Part shown: piece after piece, positions 55,652-64,000 of the stretch
How the letters are laid out: every line of letters begins with the position of its first letter
How positions within the stretch are numbered: the first letter of the stretch is position 1
DNA from: Clostridia bacterium
GTDB lineage: Bacteria; Bacillota; Clostridia; Christensenellales; DTU072
Length of the DNA stretch: 64,000 nt
Reading direction: 5' to 3'
NCBI GenBank assembly: GCA_016297005.1
Contig: JAEDHK010000001.1
Coordinates: 310,001-374,000, forward strand
Position numbers and translations under genes: made by a program
Notes under the pieces: generated by a model
The model's input: only the letters and a program-made list of their open reading frames with translations
Databases searched by the model: none
Told to the model about the DNA's origin: nothing

Positions 55652-57225
55652 AGTTTCGGTACCCCAAAAATAATGAATGGGTAATTAATAATCTTTCTTT
55701 ATCCGTAAATAAAGGCGAATTTGTCGTTTTATCCGGTCCGACGGGATGCGGCAAGACGACGCTTTTTAAACTGATCAAAAAAGAGCTTTCTCCAAACGGC
55801 GAAGAAAGCGGAAAGATCCTCTTTTCGGGTAAAGAAAAGAAAGAAATTTCTGCGCTCGAGTCGGCCGAAGGGATTGGATTTGTGATGCAGGATCCGGAAA
55901 ATCAGATTGTGGCGGAGAAGGTACTGAACGAGCTTTCTTTCTATATGGAGAATCTCGGTTATCCGCCTGCGACCATCGCCGCAAGGGTTGGAGAACTGAG
56001 CAATTATTTCGGTCTTACACCGTTGATTGGTAAGGATACTTTTCATCTTTCCGGCGGGCAAAAACAACTCCTGGCTCTGGCTTCGGTCATGACCGTTTTT
56101 CCCGATCTTCTCATTTTGGACGAACCGACCTCCCGGTTGGATCCTATCACGGCGAGAGAGTTTATTGCAACGCTCAAAAGGATCAATGAGGAGCTTGGCG
56201 TTACCGTACTTTTATGCGAGCACAGATTGGAAGAAGTCTTGCCAATTGCAGATAAATTTTTTTATATGGAAAACGGAGCGATTTCTTTTGGCGGGGATCC
56301 GAGGAGCGTATGCCTGTCTTTATCCGAAAACGGCAAAGAAGAAATACTTCCCGCGGCAGCGAGAATTTGGTGCGCCACCGGCAAGAAAGGCGAAGCCCCC
56401 TTGTCCGTCAGGGAAGGAAAAGCCTATCTTGAAGATTATTTTACAAAAAAAACCATTGCATGCCCAATCGAAAAAAGGGACGAAGAAGCGCTTCGGGCGT
56501 CAAACGTATGGTTCCGATATGAAAAGAATGAAGCGGACGTATTATGCGGGGTGGACTTTACCGTCTATCGCAACGAGATTCTGACCTTTGTCGGCGGTAA
56601 CGGTTCCGGAAAGAGTACCGTCATAAAACTTCTTGCCGGGATAAAGAAACCGTATCGAGGTCAAATAACATTGTTTGGTAAGAACGTACGGAAAATAAGA
56701 AAAGAAGAATTGTACGCTGATAATATATCATATTTGCCGCAGGATCCGACGTTGCTTTTCGTTCGGGATACGGTAGGGGAAGAATTGGGAGAAGAGGGAA
56801 GATTGCTTGGCGAAGAAAAGGGCTTAAAAAAACTTTTTAACGCCCACCCGCACGATCTGTCCGGCGGTGAAATGCAAAAGTGCGCTTTGGTAAAACTATT
56901 GTCGGCGCGTCCGAAGATTCTTTTGTTGGACGAACCGACGAAAGGGCTCGACGCCGAATCCAAAAAGGATTTGATGTGTCTATTGAAAGACCTAAAAAAA
57001 ACACTGACCGTCGTAATCGTGACGCACGACGTGGAATTCGCGGCGGAAGTCAGCGACAGATGCGCGCTTCTGTTCGGTGGCGAAGTCCTCCCGCCTGCTC
57101 ATCCGCAGAAATTTTTTACCGAGAACTATTTTTACACCACCTCGGCAAGCCGCGTCGCGCGCGGTATCGTCGACGGCGCGGTAACCGTGGAACAGATTGT
57201 CTCTTGTTATGAAAGCGAAAATTAA
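55624..57225 (+). CDS. ecfA: ECF transporter ATPase, fused EcfA1-EcfA2
   Basis: A 533-residue protein containing two complete ABC ATPase domains. Domain one: Walker A GPTGCGKTT at 38-46, signature LSGGQKQLLALASV, Walker B LLILDEPTSRLDP. Domain two: GGNGSGKST at 324-332, signature LSGGEMQKCALVKLLS, Walker B ILLLDEPTKGLDAES. Most ECF systems use two separate genes, but single fused chains are also known. Each domain has the Q-loop (MQDPENQ, LPQDPTL) and H-loop. GGAGG lies 16 bases before the ATG, so start and coupling are slightly uncertain. Confidence 0.92.
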   Translation: MELLSIENLKFRYPKNNEWVINNLSLSVNKGEFVVLSGPTGCGKTTLFKLIKKELSPNGEESGKILFSGKEKKEISALESAEGIGFVMQDPENQIVAEKVLNELSFYMENLGYPPATIAARVGELSNYFGLTPLIGKDTFHLSGGQKQLLALASVMTVFPDLLILDEPTSRLDPITAREFIATLKRINEELGVTVLLCEHRLEEVLPIADKFFYMENGAISFGGDPRSVCLSLSENGKEEILPAAARIWCATGKKGEAPLSVREGKAYLEDYFTKKTIACPIEKRDEEALRASNVWFRYEKNEADVLCGVDFTVYRNEILTFVGGNGSGKSTVIKLLAGIKKPYRGQITLFGKNVRKIRKEELYADNISYLPQDPTLLFVRDTVGEELGEEGRLLGEEKGLKKLFNAHPHDLSGGEMQKCALVKLLSARPKILLLDEPTKGLDAESKKDLMCLLKDLKKTLTVVIVTHDVEFAAEVSDRCALLFGGEVLPPAHPQKFFTENYFYTTSASRVARGIVDGAVTVEQIVSCYESEN

Positions 57226-57895
57226 AACCGTATTATCCTATTTGTTTTTGCTTGTACTTCTGCCTTCTATTGCCGTCGGGGGATACTTTTTGTTTCGGGA
57301 AAGAGGGTATGTTTGGATATCCGTCGCTATCGCGGCGGTAGCCTGTATACCCTTTTTTATTCGATTTGAGAAAACGACGGTCGACGTAAGGCGCATCGTC
57401 CTTTTAGCGCTCATGACCGCTTTATCCGTGCTGGGACGATTGGTTTTTTCGTATATTCCGCATTTTAAGCCGGTAACGGCGGTTATTATTCTCGCCGGCG
57501 TCTATTTGGGCGCGGAAGCGGGTTTTTTATGCGGCAGTCTGTCCGTTTTGTGCAGTAATTTCATTTTCGGTCAGGGACCATGGACTCCCTTTCAGATGGT
57601 AGCTTTGGGTGTGATCGGGTTTTTCGCCGGAGCTTTTGCCGTCCCTTTTAAAAGGCGTACTTTCTTACTTGCGTTGTACGGTGTGGTATCCGGAATTTTT
57701 TATTCGCTTTTCATGGATATTCTGACCGTTTTGTGGTTGGGCGGCGGGTTCGCGGCAAAAAAATACCTTGCCGCAGTCGTTGCGTCTTTTCCCATTATGC
57801 TCACGTACGTGATTTCTAACGTCATCTTCTTGTTTATTCTCGTCAAACCGTTGGGAAAAAAAATTAACCGTATTAAAGATAAATACGGGTTTTAG
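57209..57895 (+). CDS. ECF transporter S component, probably for cobalamin
   Basis: A 228-residue membrane protein with about six to seven helices; the ATG at 57209 is chosen over a TTG four codons earlier. RRIVLLALMTALSVLGRLVF and FKPVTAVIILAGVYLGAEAG contain the AxxxA-type helix that binds EcfT, and CSNFIFGQGPWTPFQMVA is typical of S components. The same motif combination occurs in proteins annotated as CbrT-like. The substrate is inferred from the riboswitch, not from ligand residues. It overlaps the ecfA end by 17 bases and lacks its own ribosome site. Confidence 0.82.
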   Translation: MKAKIKTVLSYLFLLVLLPSIAVGGYFLFRERGYVWISVAIAAVACIPFFIRFEKTTVDVRRIVLLALMTALSVLGRLVFSYIPHFKPVTAVIILAGVYLGAEAGFLCGSLSVLCSNFIFGQGPWTPFQMVALGVIGFFAGAFAVPFKRRTFLLALYGVVSGIFYSLFMDILTVLWLGGGFAAKKYLAAVVASFPIMLTYVISNVIFLFILVKPLGKKINRIKDKYGF

Positions 57896-57937
57896 ACAAA
57901 ATTCTTTACCGCAAAGAGGATTTCTCCGGCACGTTCA

Positions 57938-57966
57938 TTGACTTTTGCTTTTTATTGTGTAATTAT
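57938..57966 (+). promoter_or_regulatory. Putative promoter of the flavoprotein gene
   Basis: TTGACT (57938-57943), a 17-base spacer and AATTAT (57961-57966), with TATATT nearby as an alternative. The leader ends in AAGGGGAT before the ATG at 58002. It may free the gene from riboswitch control. Confidence 0.5.
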
Positions 57967-58001
57967 ATTATTAATAGACATATAAAAGGGGATGTTAATC
58001 T

Positions 58002-59342
58002 ATGTTGATGCAATACGACGTTGTGATTATCGGTGCTTCTACCAGCGGCGCATTTTTAGCTAAGCGTCTGGCGGAAAAAGGATTTCTTGTAAAGGTCATT
58101 GAAAAGGCGAATGAAGAGAACGTCGGCAGAAAGATGGATATCGTTCATATCGCTCGCGCCGAGTTCGACAGATTCGATTTGCCCATTGTAAAAAAAGGCT
58201 CGCCCGAATGGGGATTTGAATTCGAAGAGAATTATACGGCCTCCCCGACGAACAAGTATCCCAAAAAGACCTTTGTGCCCATGGTCGGATTACACATGCA
58301 CGAATACGTCTTGCTGATGAACAGGAACGCCGTTTCGGCCGGCGCAGAAATCGAGTACGAAGCGTCCTTCGTCGATTTTATTTACAGAGACGGTAAGATC
58401 GTCGGCGTCAGGTACGTATCCGGCGGAGAAGAAAAAGAGTCGTATTGCAAAGTCGTGGTCGATTGTTCCGGTATTCCTTCCGTTGCCCGAAAAAAACTTC
58501 CCGAAAGATTCGGTATGGAAACTTTCGACATTACGCCGGAAGACATGTTCTACGTTATTCTTTATTACGTTAAGTTCAAAGAAACGCCGAAGAATACCGG
58601 GTGGCCCTATTATAAAAGTTGGATTGCCCCGTCGGACGACAAGGACGGCAAGATCCTCGGCATCGGCGCCTGCCATAGCTACGAATATGCCGAGAAGATG
58701 TTTGAGAAGTTTCTTGCCGACGTTAAATTGCCCGAGTATGAAGTCGTTAAGACCGAACGCGGCATGACGCCTTACACTCGTCCGCCTTTTACGCTCGTCG
58801 CCGATAACTTTATCGCGGCGGGAGACGCGGCCTGCTTAACCAAGCCGAACAACGGCGAAGGTATCACCAGCAGCATGGTTCAACTTGAAATCGTTGCGGA
58901 CGTGCTGAAAAACGCTCTCATGGCGGGAGATTTCAGTAAAGAAAAACTCTGGCCGATCAACGTCCGCTATAACAAAGTACAGGGTGCCGATTTTGCTTCC
59001 ACACGGGCGATACTTACGAAAGCCGTTTCCGCAAGCAGAGACGAATTCGAGTATTTTTTCAAAAAAGATATTATTTTTTCCGAAAAACTTCTTAACAGCG
59101 CCACGGTCGGTCCCGAAATCAAGGTTACGATAGGTGACGCCATGCATATCGCATGCGGTATTTCAGGAGCCATTCTGACCGGAAAACTTTCTTGTAAGAC
59201 GGTCAAAAACCTTGTTTCCGGATTGTTGCTCGGCGGTAAGATCAAAAAGCATTATCAGAATTTTCCCGCGACTCCGGCCGGATTTGAAGAATGGAGCAAA
59301 AAAGCACTCGGAATCTGGAATAAAATCGGAAAAATACAATAA
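58002..59342 (+). CDS. Geranylgeranyl reductase-like FAD-dependent oxidoreductase
   Basis: A 446-residue flavoprotein. The N-terminal dinucleotide motif is YDVVIIGASTSGAFLAKRLA with GASTSG instead of the usual GxGxxG variant with Gly and Ala, followed by VKVIEKA. VVDCSGIPSVARKKLP and NFIAAGDAACLTKPNNGEGI are the later FAD-binding segments. The group reduces isoprenoid or other hydrophobic chains, or hydroxylates aromatics. It is not clearly part of the cobalamin operon: a 106-base gap and a possible promoter separate it. Confidence 0.85.
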   Translation: MLMQYDVVIIGASTSGAFLAKRLAEKGFLVKVIEKANEENVGRKMDIVHIARAEFDRFDLPIVKKGSPEWGFEFEENYTASPTNKYPKKTFVPMVGLHMHEYVLLMNRNAVSAGAEIEYEASFVDFIYRDGKIVGVRYVSGGEEKESYCKVVVDCSGIPSVARKKLPERFGMETFDITPEDMFYVILYYVKFKETPKNTGWPYYKSWIAPSDDKDGKILGIGACHSYEYAEKMFEKFLADVKLPEYEVVKTERGMTPYTRPPFTLVADNFIAAGDAACLTKPNNGEGITSSMVQLEIVADVLKNALMAGDFSKEKLWPINVRYNKVQGADFASTRAILTKAVSASRDEFEYFFKKDIIFSEKLLNSATVGPEIKVTIGDAMHIACGISGAILTGKLSCKTVKNLVSGLLLGGKIKKHYQNFPATPAGFEEWSKKALGIWNKIGKIQ

Positions 59343-59409
59343 AGAATAATTAAAGATCTTTTATTTATAATATAATACATTTTGACGATCCGTAAGTTAG
59401 GAGAATATC

Positions 59410-62400
59410 ATGTTACGTTTAGTCGGCATTAAAAAGAATTATAAAGTGGCCGATATGTATGTACCGGCGCTGAAAGGAATCGACCTGAATTTCCGTAAAT
59501 GCGAATTTGTGTCCATTCTCGGGCCGTCCGGTTGCGGCAAGACGACGTTGCTCAATATCATCGGAGGTTTGGATAAGTACACCTCGGGCGATCTTTTTAT
59601 CGAGGGCGTATCTACCAAAGACTTTAAAGATCATGATTGGGACGTCTATCGCAATCATAAGATCGGTTTTATTTTTCAGAGTTATAACCTGATCCCTCAT
59701 CAGACCATTCTCGGCAACGTTGAACTTGCGCTGACGATCTCCGGTATCGGAAAAAAGGAGCGACAAGAACGCGCCAGACGCGCTCTCGATAAAGTCGGCC
59801 TGAAAGGTCAGTATCATAAAAAGCCTAATCAACTTTCCGGCGGACAGTGCCAGCGCGTCGCCATTGCGCGTGCTTTGGTCAACGAACCGGCCATTCTGCT
59901 TGCGGACGAACCTACCGGCGCTCTTGACACGGTGACGAGCATACAGATCATGGACCTCATAAAAGAGATATCCAAAGAAAAACTGGTCATCATGGTCACG
60001 CATAATCCCGAGCTTGCCGAGCAGTATTCTACCCGTATTGTCCGCTTTCTGGACGGAGAACTGCAAGAAGACAGCATGCCGTTCTCTTCCGAAGAAGAAA
60101 TAGAAGAATGCAAAGCCGAAAAAGCGTCCGCAGAGAATGAAGTAAGCGAAAAAAAGCCCAAAAAGGACAAAGCCAAGATGAGTCTCTGGACTGCTTTTAA
60201 GTTGTCCGGGCGCAACCTCATTTCCAAAGCCAAGCGTACCGTTATGGTCGCTATTGCCGGATGTATCGGGATCGTCGGTATTTCGGCGGTTTTGTCCGTT
60301 TCCAACGGCGTGCAGGGATACGTCGACAATATGGAAAACGATATGTTGTCCGGCAATCCTGTCTACATCTCTCAATCGGCGCTCGATATCAGCTCCGTTA
60401 TGGGCGGCGGTTCTTCCAACCAACAAAGCGTCAATCCCGATAACAATACCGACTCCGTTTACGTCAATTCTTCTATTCAGGATCTTTATCACATGAGCGG
60501 CGCGCTCACAACCAATACCATTGACAGAGAGTATCTCGATTACATAGAAAAGATGCCGGAAGAAACGTGCGAACTCGTCAAATACGAGTACGGCTATAAG
60601 ATCGCGCCCAATCTGTATACGACGATCAAAACCAATACCGGTTCGCATAAAATGAGTATTTCGGCCATTCAGGCGCTCTTTGCGTCCGTAATAAAAAACG
60701 TCGACGAGTTCAAAGACTATGCCTCTCTCGTTTCCGGGTTTTCCGTTATGTCCGAACTTCCTTCCAAAGCCGACTATATCGCCTCTCAATACGATATCGT
60801 GTATATGGAACAGGGCAAAACCTTTGAAGAAATCATGGACGACAAGACCACGCTGATCGCCGTCGTGAGCAAAGGTCACAATACGATGGACGATCTGCAA
60901 CTGGCCGAATACGGGTTTTTCTCGCAAGAGGAGCTTTTGAATTACTGCTTTAAGATAAGCGGAGACGATCGCTACGTTGATAACGATCTGATCAACATGC
61001 CCGAAACGATCAGCTACCAGACGCTTGCAAACAAGACGTTTACGTGGTATCCCAACGATATAGTCTACCGCAAAGACAACGACGGCAACGGGGAATTGGG
61101 CGATAAGTACTACGTCAGCGCTTATTCGGACGGAACGCTGGCCAACGACGCCGATGTGAAATTCAAAAACAGTAAGTATGCATTTAACGCGTTTACGAAC
61201 GGGTTGGATCTGAACGTCAAATGCGTATTGAAACTGAAAGAAAACCTTTCTTACGGATGTCTTTCTTCCGGAGAGATATATTATACCGGATCGCTCAGCG
61301 ATTATATGCGAGAGCAGAACTATAATTCTTCCGTTTGTCAAAGCGCCCGCAACGGTGGCGGTACTCTTTATAACATCGAGATGGGTTATAAATTTAAAGC
61401 AGACGGCGAGTCCGTTACCGATCTCGAAACGGCTTGTTTGTCTTCGGACGGCAATTCCATCATGAGCTATTTCTTGTCTTTTATGGGAGCGATGAGCGAT
61501 ACGAAAAACGTTATGACGTACAGCGGATCCGCACTTGGCGCGGACGAATTCCCCAGTACGCTCTCGTTCTATTGTAAGGACTTCGAGCAAAAAAACAGGC
61601 TGACGGACTATCTTGACGTATGGAACGATACCATTGCGGCTAACACGTACAAAACGGATAAATACGGCTATTATATCGGCAAAGAGAACGTGGACGGAGT
61701 GGAAAAAGCAGTTCGTTTTTATTACAGTGAAAAAACGGGCAAATACTATCGCGTACAAACGACCGACGACGGTTATGCGGTAGATATTCAAGGAAACAAG
61801 TATCTGCTTGTCTTGGATAAAGAAAATAACGATTCCGGGTTTTATCAGAAGAAGAACGACGCTTTCGGTACCGAATTTACGCTGGACGACAGCGATAGGA
61901 GCACTATCCGCGTAAACGACGCCGTATCGGTCAATGCGTATACCCTTGCTTCGTATATTATTTTCGGGAAAGAATTCCCTTATGAAGAAAACGAGTACGT
62001 TCTGAAAAAAGTAGAAGGCAGGGGAGATAACCTTTTCTTCTATGAACGGGCAGACGGCGAAAAAGAGTACGTTATGAAGGTCAAAAACAAGAGCTTTTAT
62101 AAACTGGCCCTCGATAAAGACGGAAACGTCCTCGCAACACAGAACGGGTACGGAAAATACCGCTATGACGAAGAGACCGACGCTTTTTATCTTGATCAAT
62201 ACAAAGAAGAGATCATTCAACCCGATCCCGCCGATCCGGAACAGGAACCGACGGTGCGCTACGTGTTGGAGAGTACCGTCGTTACGGACAAGACGACTTT
62301 GTATGCGGATCCGTCCGTTTATCCATACGCGAACGTCGTTAAGTACCCTAAGTACACCTTTAACGATACCGAGTATACTTTCGATACAAAGGGCCTTTAC

Positions 62401-63288
62401 GTCGACATGACGCAAATCGATTTTTCTCAGGTTGTCGTCGATTTTAATACAAGTATCGCCCGTCTCAAGGATTACAGCGGAATTGATTTTTACTATCTGG
62501 ACGAGGAAGATCAGGAAGAGACATATTATTACGTCAAATATAATGAAGAAAAGAAAAAAGACGGAACGATGGTCGGTTATTTGATCGGTAACAATATGGC
62601 GAATTATTTGAACGACACTTCGCTTTCCGACAACGCCGCATATAATACCGAACAGCTGGACGCCTTTGTTTCGGATAAGTACAGAATAAACGCCGACGGC
62701 AGTTTGCAGGCGGTTAAAGTCACTATCGACATGAGCGCGCCGCTGAGCGGAAAAGATATGAAGGATTTTCTGCTCGGAGAAGAGCTGACAGATCTGTCCG
62801 TTTTGGAAGCCGATACGTCGAAAAAAATAACGTATACGGACAACATCGGTCTTATTATTACTATGGTCAATACGCTGATACAGATCATTACGTATGCGCT
62901 TATCGCTTTTACCGCGCTTTCACTTTTGGTGTCTACCGTCATGATTGGCATCATTACTTACGTTTCCGTTGTGGAACGCACGAAGGAAATCGGCGTCATT
63001 CGCGCTCTCGGCGGTAGAAAAATGGACGTTTCTCATCTCTTTAATGCAGAGACGTTTATTATCGGTCTTGTGGCAGGCCTTATCGGTATCGGTATTACCT
63101 ATATTATTGACGCCGTCATCAACGCGGTAATCGGGCATTTGACCGGTATTTTCACTATCGCCACGTTCCCGATCTGGCAGGCGGCCATTATGGTCGGGCT
63201 CAGCGTTACGCTGACATTACTGTCCGGCATTTTGCCTTCGCGCAGCGCCGCCAAAAAAGATCCCGTCGTAGCGCTCAGAACGGAATAA
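59410..63288 (+). CDS. ABC transporter ATPase fused to an FtsX-type permease with a large extracellular domain
   Basis: A 1292-residue protein. Residues 1 to about 225 are a MacB/LolD-type ATPase: GPSGCGKTTLLNIIGG, LSGGQCQRVAIARALVNEP and LLADEPTGALDT. A charged linker leads to a first transmembrane helix at about 275-298, an extracellular domain of roughly 850 residues rich in Tyr and Asp, and three C-terminal helices with the FtsX signature YVSVVERTKEIGVIRALGGR. Family members export peptides or transduce mechanical signals and act as dimers. The big external part is longer than in most members and is unlike the MacB periplasmic domain. AGGAGA precedes the ATG. Confidence 0.9.
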   Translation: MLRLVGIKKNYKVADMYVPALKGIDLNFRKCEFVSILGPSGCGKTTLLNIIGGLDKYTSGDLFIEGVSTKDFKDHDWDVYRNHKIGFIFQSYNLIPHQTILGNVELALTISGIGKKERQERARRALDKVGLKGQYHKKPNQLSGGQCQRVAIARALVNEPAILLADEPTGALDTVTSIQIMDLIKEISKEKLVIMVTHNPELAEQYSTRIVRFLDGELQEDSMPFSSEEEIEECKAEKASAENEVSEKKPKKDKAKMSLWTAFKLSGRNLISKAKRTVMVAIAGCIGIVGISAVLSVSNGVQGYVDNMENDMLSGNPVYISQSALDISSVMGGGSSNQQSVNPDNNTDSVYVNSSIQDLYHMSGALTTNTIDREYLDYIEKMPEETCELVKYEYGYKIAPNLYTTIKTNTGSHKMSISAIQALFASVIKNVDEFKDYASLVSGFSVMSELPSKADYIASQYDIVYMEQGKTFEEIMDDKTTLIAVVSKGHNTMDDLQLAEYGFFSQEELLNYCFKISGDDRYVDNDLINMPETISYQTLANKTFTWYPNDIVYRKDNDGNGELGDKYYVSAYSDGTLANDADVKFKNSKYAFNAFTNGLDLNVKCVLKLKENLSYGCLSSGEIYYTGSLSDYMREQNYNSSVCQSARNGGGTLYNIEMGYKFKADGESVTDLETACLSSDGNSIMSYFLSFMGAMSDTKNVMTYSGSALGADEFPSTLSFYCKDFEQKNRLTDYLDVWNDTIAANTYKTDKYGYYIGKENVDGVEKAVRFYYSEKTGKYYRVQTTDDGYAVDIQGNKYLLVLDKENNDSGFYQKKNDAFGTEFTLDDSDRSTIRVNDAVSVNAYTLASYIIFGKEFPYEENEYVLKKVEGRGDNLFFYERADGEKEYVMKVKNKSFYKLALDKDGNVLATQNGYGKYRYDEETDAFYLDQYKEEIIQPDPADPEQEPTVRYVLESTVVTDKTTLYADPSVYPYANVVKYPKYTFNDTEYTFDTKGLYVDMTQIDFSQVVVDFNTSIARLKDYSGIDFYYLDEEDQEETYYYVKYNEEKKKDGTMVGYLIGNNMANYLNDTSLSDNAAYNTEQLDAFVSDKYRINADGSLQAVKVTIDMSAPLSGKDMKDFLLGEELTDLSVLEADTSKKITYTDNIGLIITMVNTLIQIITYALIAFTALSLLVSTVMIGIITYVSVVERTKEIGVIRALGGRKMDVSHLFNAETFIIGLVAGLIGIGITYIIDAVINAVIGHLTGIFTIATFPIWQAAIMVGLSVTLTLLSGILPSRSAAKKDPVVALRTE

Positions 63289-63296
63289 GGGATTAT

Positions 63297-63805
63297 ATGA
63301 AAAAGTAGCGATCATTACCGGCGTGACGGGAGGTCCGGGCAGAGAATTCGTACGGGAAGTTGTCAAAAAATGACGTCGGCAAAACTTGGTCGATTTATCG
63401 GAACGTCGAAAAACTGAACGCTCTGAAAATCGCATTCGGCGATAAAATCCGCCCTGTTCCTTGCGATCTGAGCGAGCCCACGTCCATATAGCGGATAGGT
63501 TATTGCAAGATGAAAGGTCGGGCGTAAAAAATCTTATCAACACGCCGGCATAGGAAAAACGGGAAAACCGGAAGAATTTACGCAGACTGTCGATCTGAAT
63601 TGTAAAGCCGTTTGACCTCTTTGCCGGTATACTATACCTTTTATGTCAGAAGGGGGCGCGGATACTGAATATCTCTTCCGCGGCGGCTTTTCAGCCGAAC
63701 CCCTATATCTACTTGTATTCGGCAAGTCAGGTCTTCGTGCACTCCTATACTCGTAAAATATGGACCGCCGGGATAAAAAAAATACGTGTAAACGTTTTAT
63801 TCTCC
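63297..63805 (+). pseudogene. Decayed short-chain dehydrogenase/reductase
   Basis: Fragments of one SDR gene appear in order but in different frames with stops between them: VAIITGVTGGPGREF (cofactor motif TGxxxGxG-like), KNLINTPA, and ILNISSAAAFQPNPYIYLYS with the Ser and Tyr of the active site, then VRVNVLF-type text. Several in-frame stops and at least two frameshifts are visible. No intact protein is possible. It sits between the ABC transporter and a strong terminator. Confidence 0.8.
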
Positions 63806-63810
63806 ATTAA

Positions 63811-63843
63811 AAAAGGACGTAATCGATCGGATTACGTCCTTTT
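63811..63843. terminator. Strong bidirectional Rho-independent terminator
   Basis: AAAAGGACGTAATC (63811-63824) pairs perfectly over 14 bases with GATTACGTCCTTTT (63830-63843). The A-tract on one side and T-tract on the other make it work for both strands; the minus-strand partial gene ends at 63864. Confidence 0.85.
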
Positions 63844-63863
63844 AAATAATTGTGTTTTTTGCT

Positions 63864-64000
63864 TTATTCGGACAGAATAGTACGAATAGAATTAATCTCC
63901 GATTGTTGAACGCCGATGGATAGGAGATAGTTCTCGATCTTTTCGGAAAGAGTTTTGCCTTTGGTTGTCTGAATGGTTGCGACGTAATTAAAAGTTATAC
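63864..64000 (-). CDS. C-terminal end of an unidentified protein (5' end cut by window)
   Basis: A minus-strand frame enters from the window edge and stops with TAA at 63864. The last 44 residues include GKTLSEKIENYLLSIG and INSIRTILSE, a helical end without family features. It terminates just before the bidirectional terminator, which supports it being real. Confidence 0.55.
   Translation of the reverse strand, partial: ITFNYVATIQTTKGKTLSEKIENYLLSIGVQQSEINSIRTILSE

Noticed and set aside
52008..57895. A BtuFCD-type ABC importer reading of the cobalamin operon
   Set aside because: There is no BtuC-like permease. EcfT and S-component signatures and two fused ATPases define the ECF class instead.
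59419..62415. A 998-residue antisense open frame under the ABC-FtsX gene
   Set aside because: It is fully antisense to a gene with clear ATPase and FtsX motifs. Its composition (runs of V, I, F and R) is what codon bias of the sense gene produces, and it has no ribosome site or recognisable domain.
1..64000. tRNA genes, rRNA genes, CRISPR arrays, prophage or intact transposase genes
   Set aside because: None could be recognised by reading both strands. Short dyads and repeats found are described individually and do not form such elements.

Overview
The window looks like a chromosomal segment of a spore-forming, low-to-moderate GC Bacillota (Clostridia), probably a gut or other anaerobic lineage. 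The evidence is spoVT, a spoVB-type flippase and a SpoIVFB-like protease, the Bacillus-like orders spoVT-spoVB-mazG and metG-tatD-rsmA, strong GGAGG ribosome sites, sigma-A promoters with 17-base spacers, and several very large secreted proteins with GLUG, MBG, Ig-like, dockerin-like and FtsX modules. No rRNA, tRNA, CRISPR array, phage module or intact insertion sequence was seen. The species cannot be named from the sequence alone.

Layout. 1-4661 (minus): an operon of secreted proteins, namely an M6-type metalloprotease with a dockerin-like end, an Ig-like lipoprotein and a degenerate alpha/beta hydrolase cut by the window edge. 5056-13446: a 2796-residue surface protein with GLUG and MBG domains and a C-terminal membrane anchor, followed by a SpoIVFB-like protease. 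14299-17201 (minus): two polytopic membrane proteins, an FMN split-barrel protein and an MgtC-like protein. 17347-21349: a GH27 alpha-galactosidase with an inserted domain and a lipoprotein made of 15 cysteine-rich repeats. 21441-28031: housekeeping and sporulation genes (YhhN-like, ppa, comEC-like, spoVT, spoVB, mazG, dus). 28195-33066: the serC-serA-rdgB-(DUF2156+GNAT)-HAD operon. 33072-37267: an orphan mazF, then metG-tatD-rsmA. 37622-50617: a 4331-residue extracellular protein. 50884-51762 (minus): an AraC/GyrI-like regulator.

52008-57895 is the most interesting part: an operon behind a cobalamin riboswitch with its own terminator. It encodes a small protein, a lipoprotein, a membrane protein combining an alpha/alpha-toroid with a DUF4430 domain (the two folds that make up human intrinsic factor and transcobalamin), and a complete ECF transporter (EcfT, a fused EcfA pair and an S component). 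I read it as a bacterial transcobalamin-like corrinoid capture and import system. A geranylgeranyl-reductase-like flavoprotein, a large ABC-FtsX fusion, a decayed short-chain dehydrogenase, a strong terminator and the tail of a minus-strand gene fill the rest.

A second theme is promoter architecture. Three genes (starts at 4661 minus, 5056 plus, 16018 minus) have near-consensus -35/-10 elements ending only 6-10 bases before the ATG and no Shine-Dalgarno, so their mRNAs should be leaderless or nearly so. Other promoters here leave 28-50 bases and a good ribosome site.
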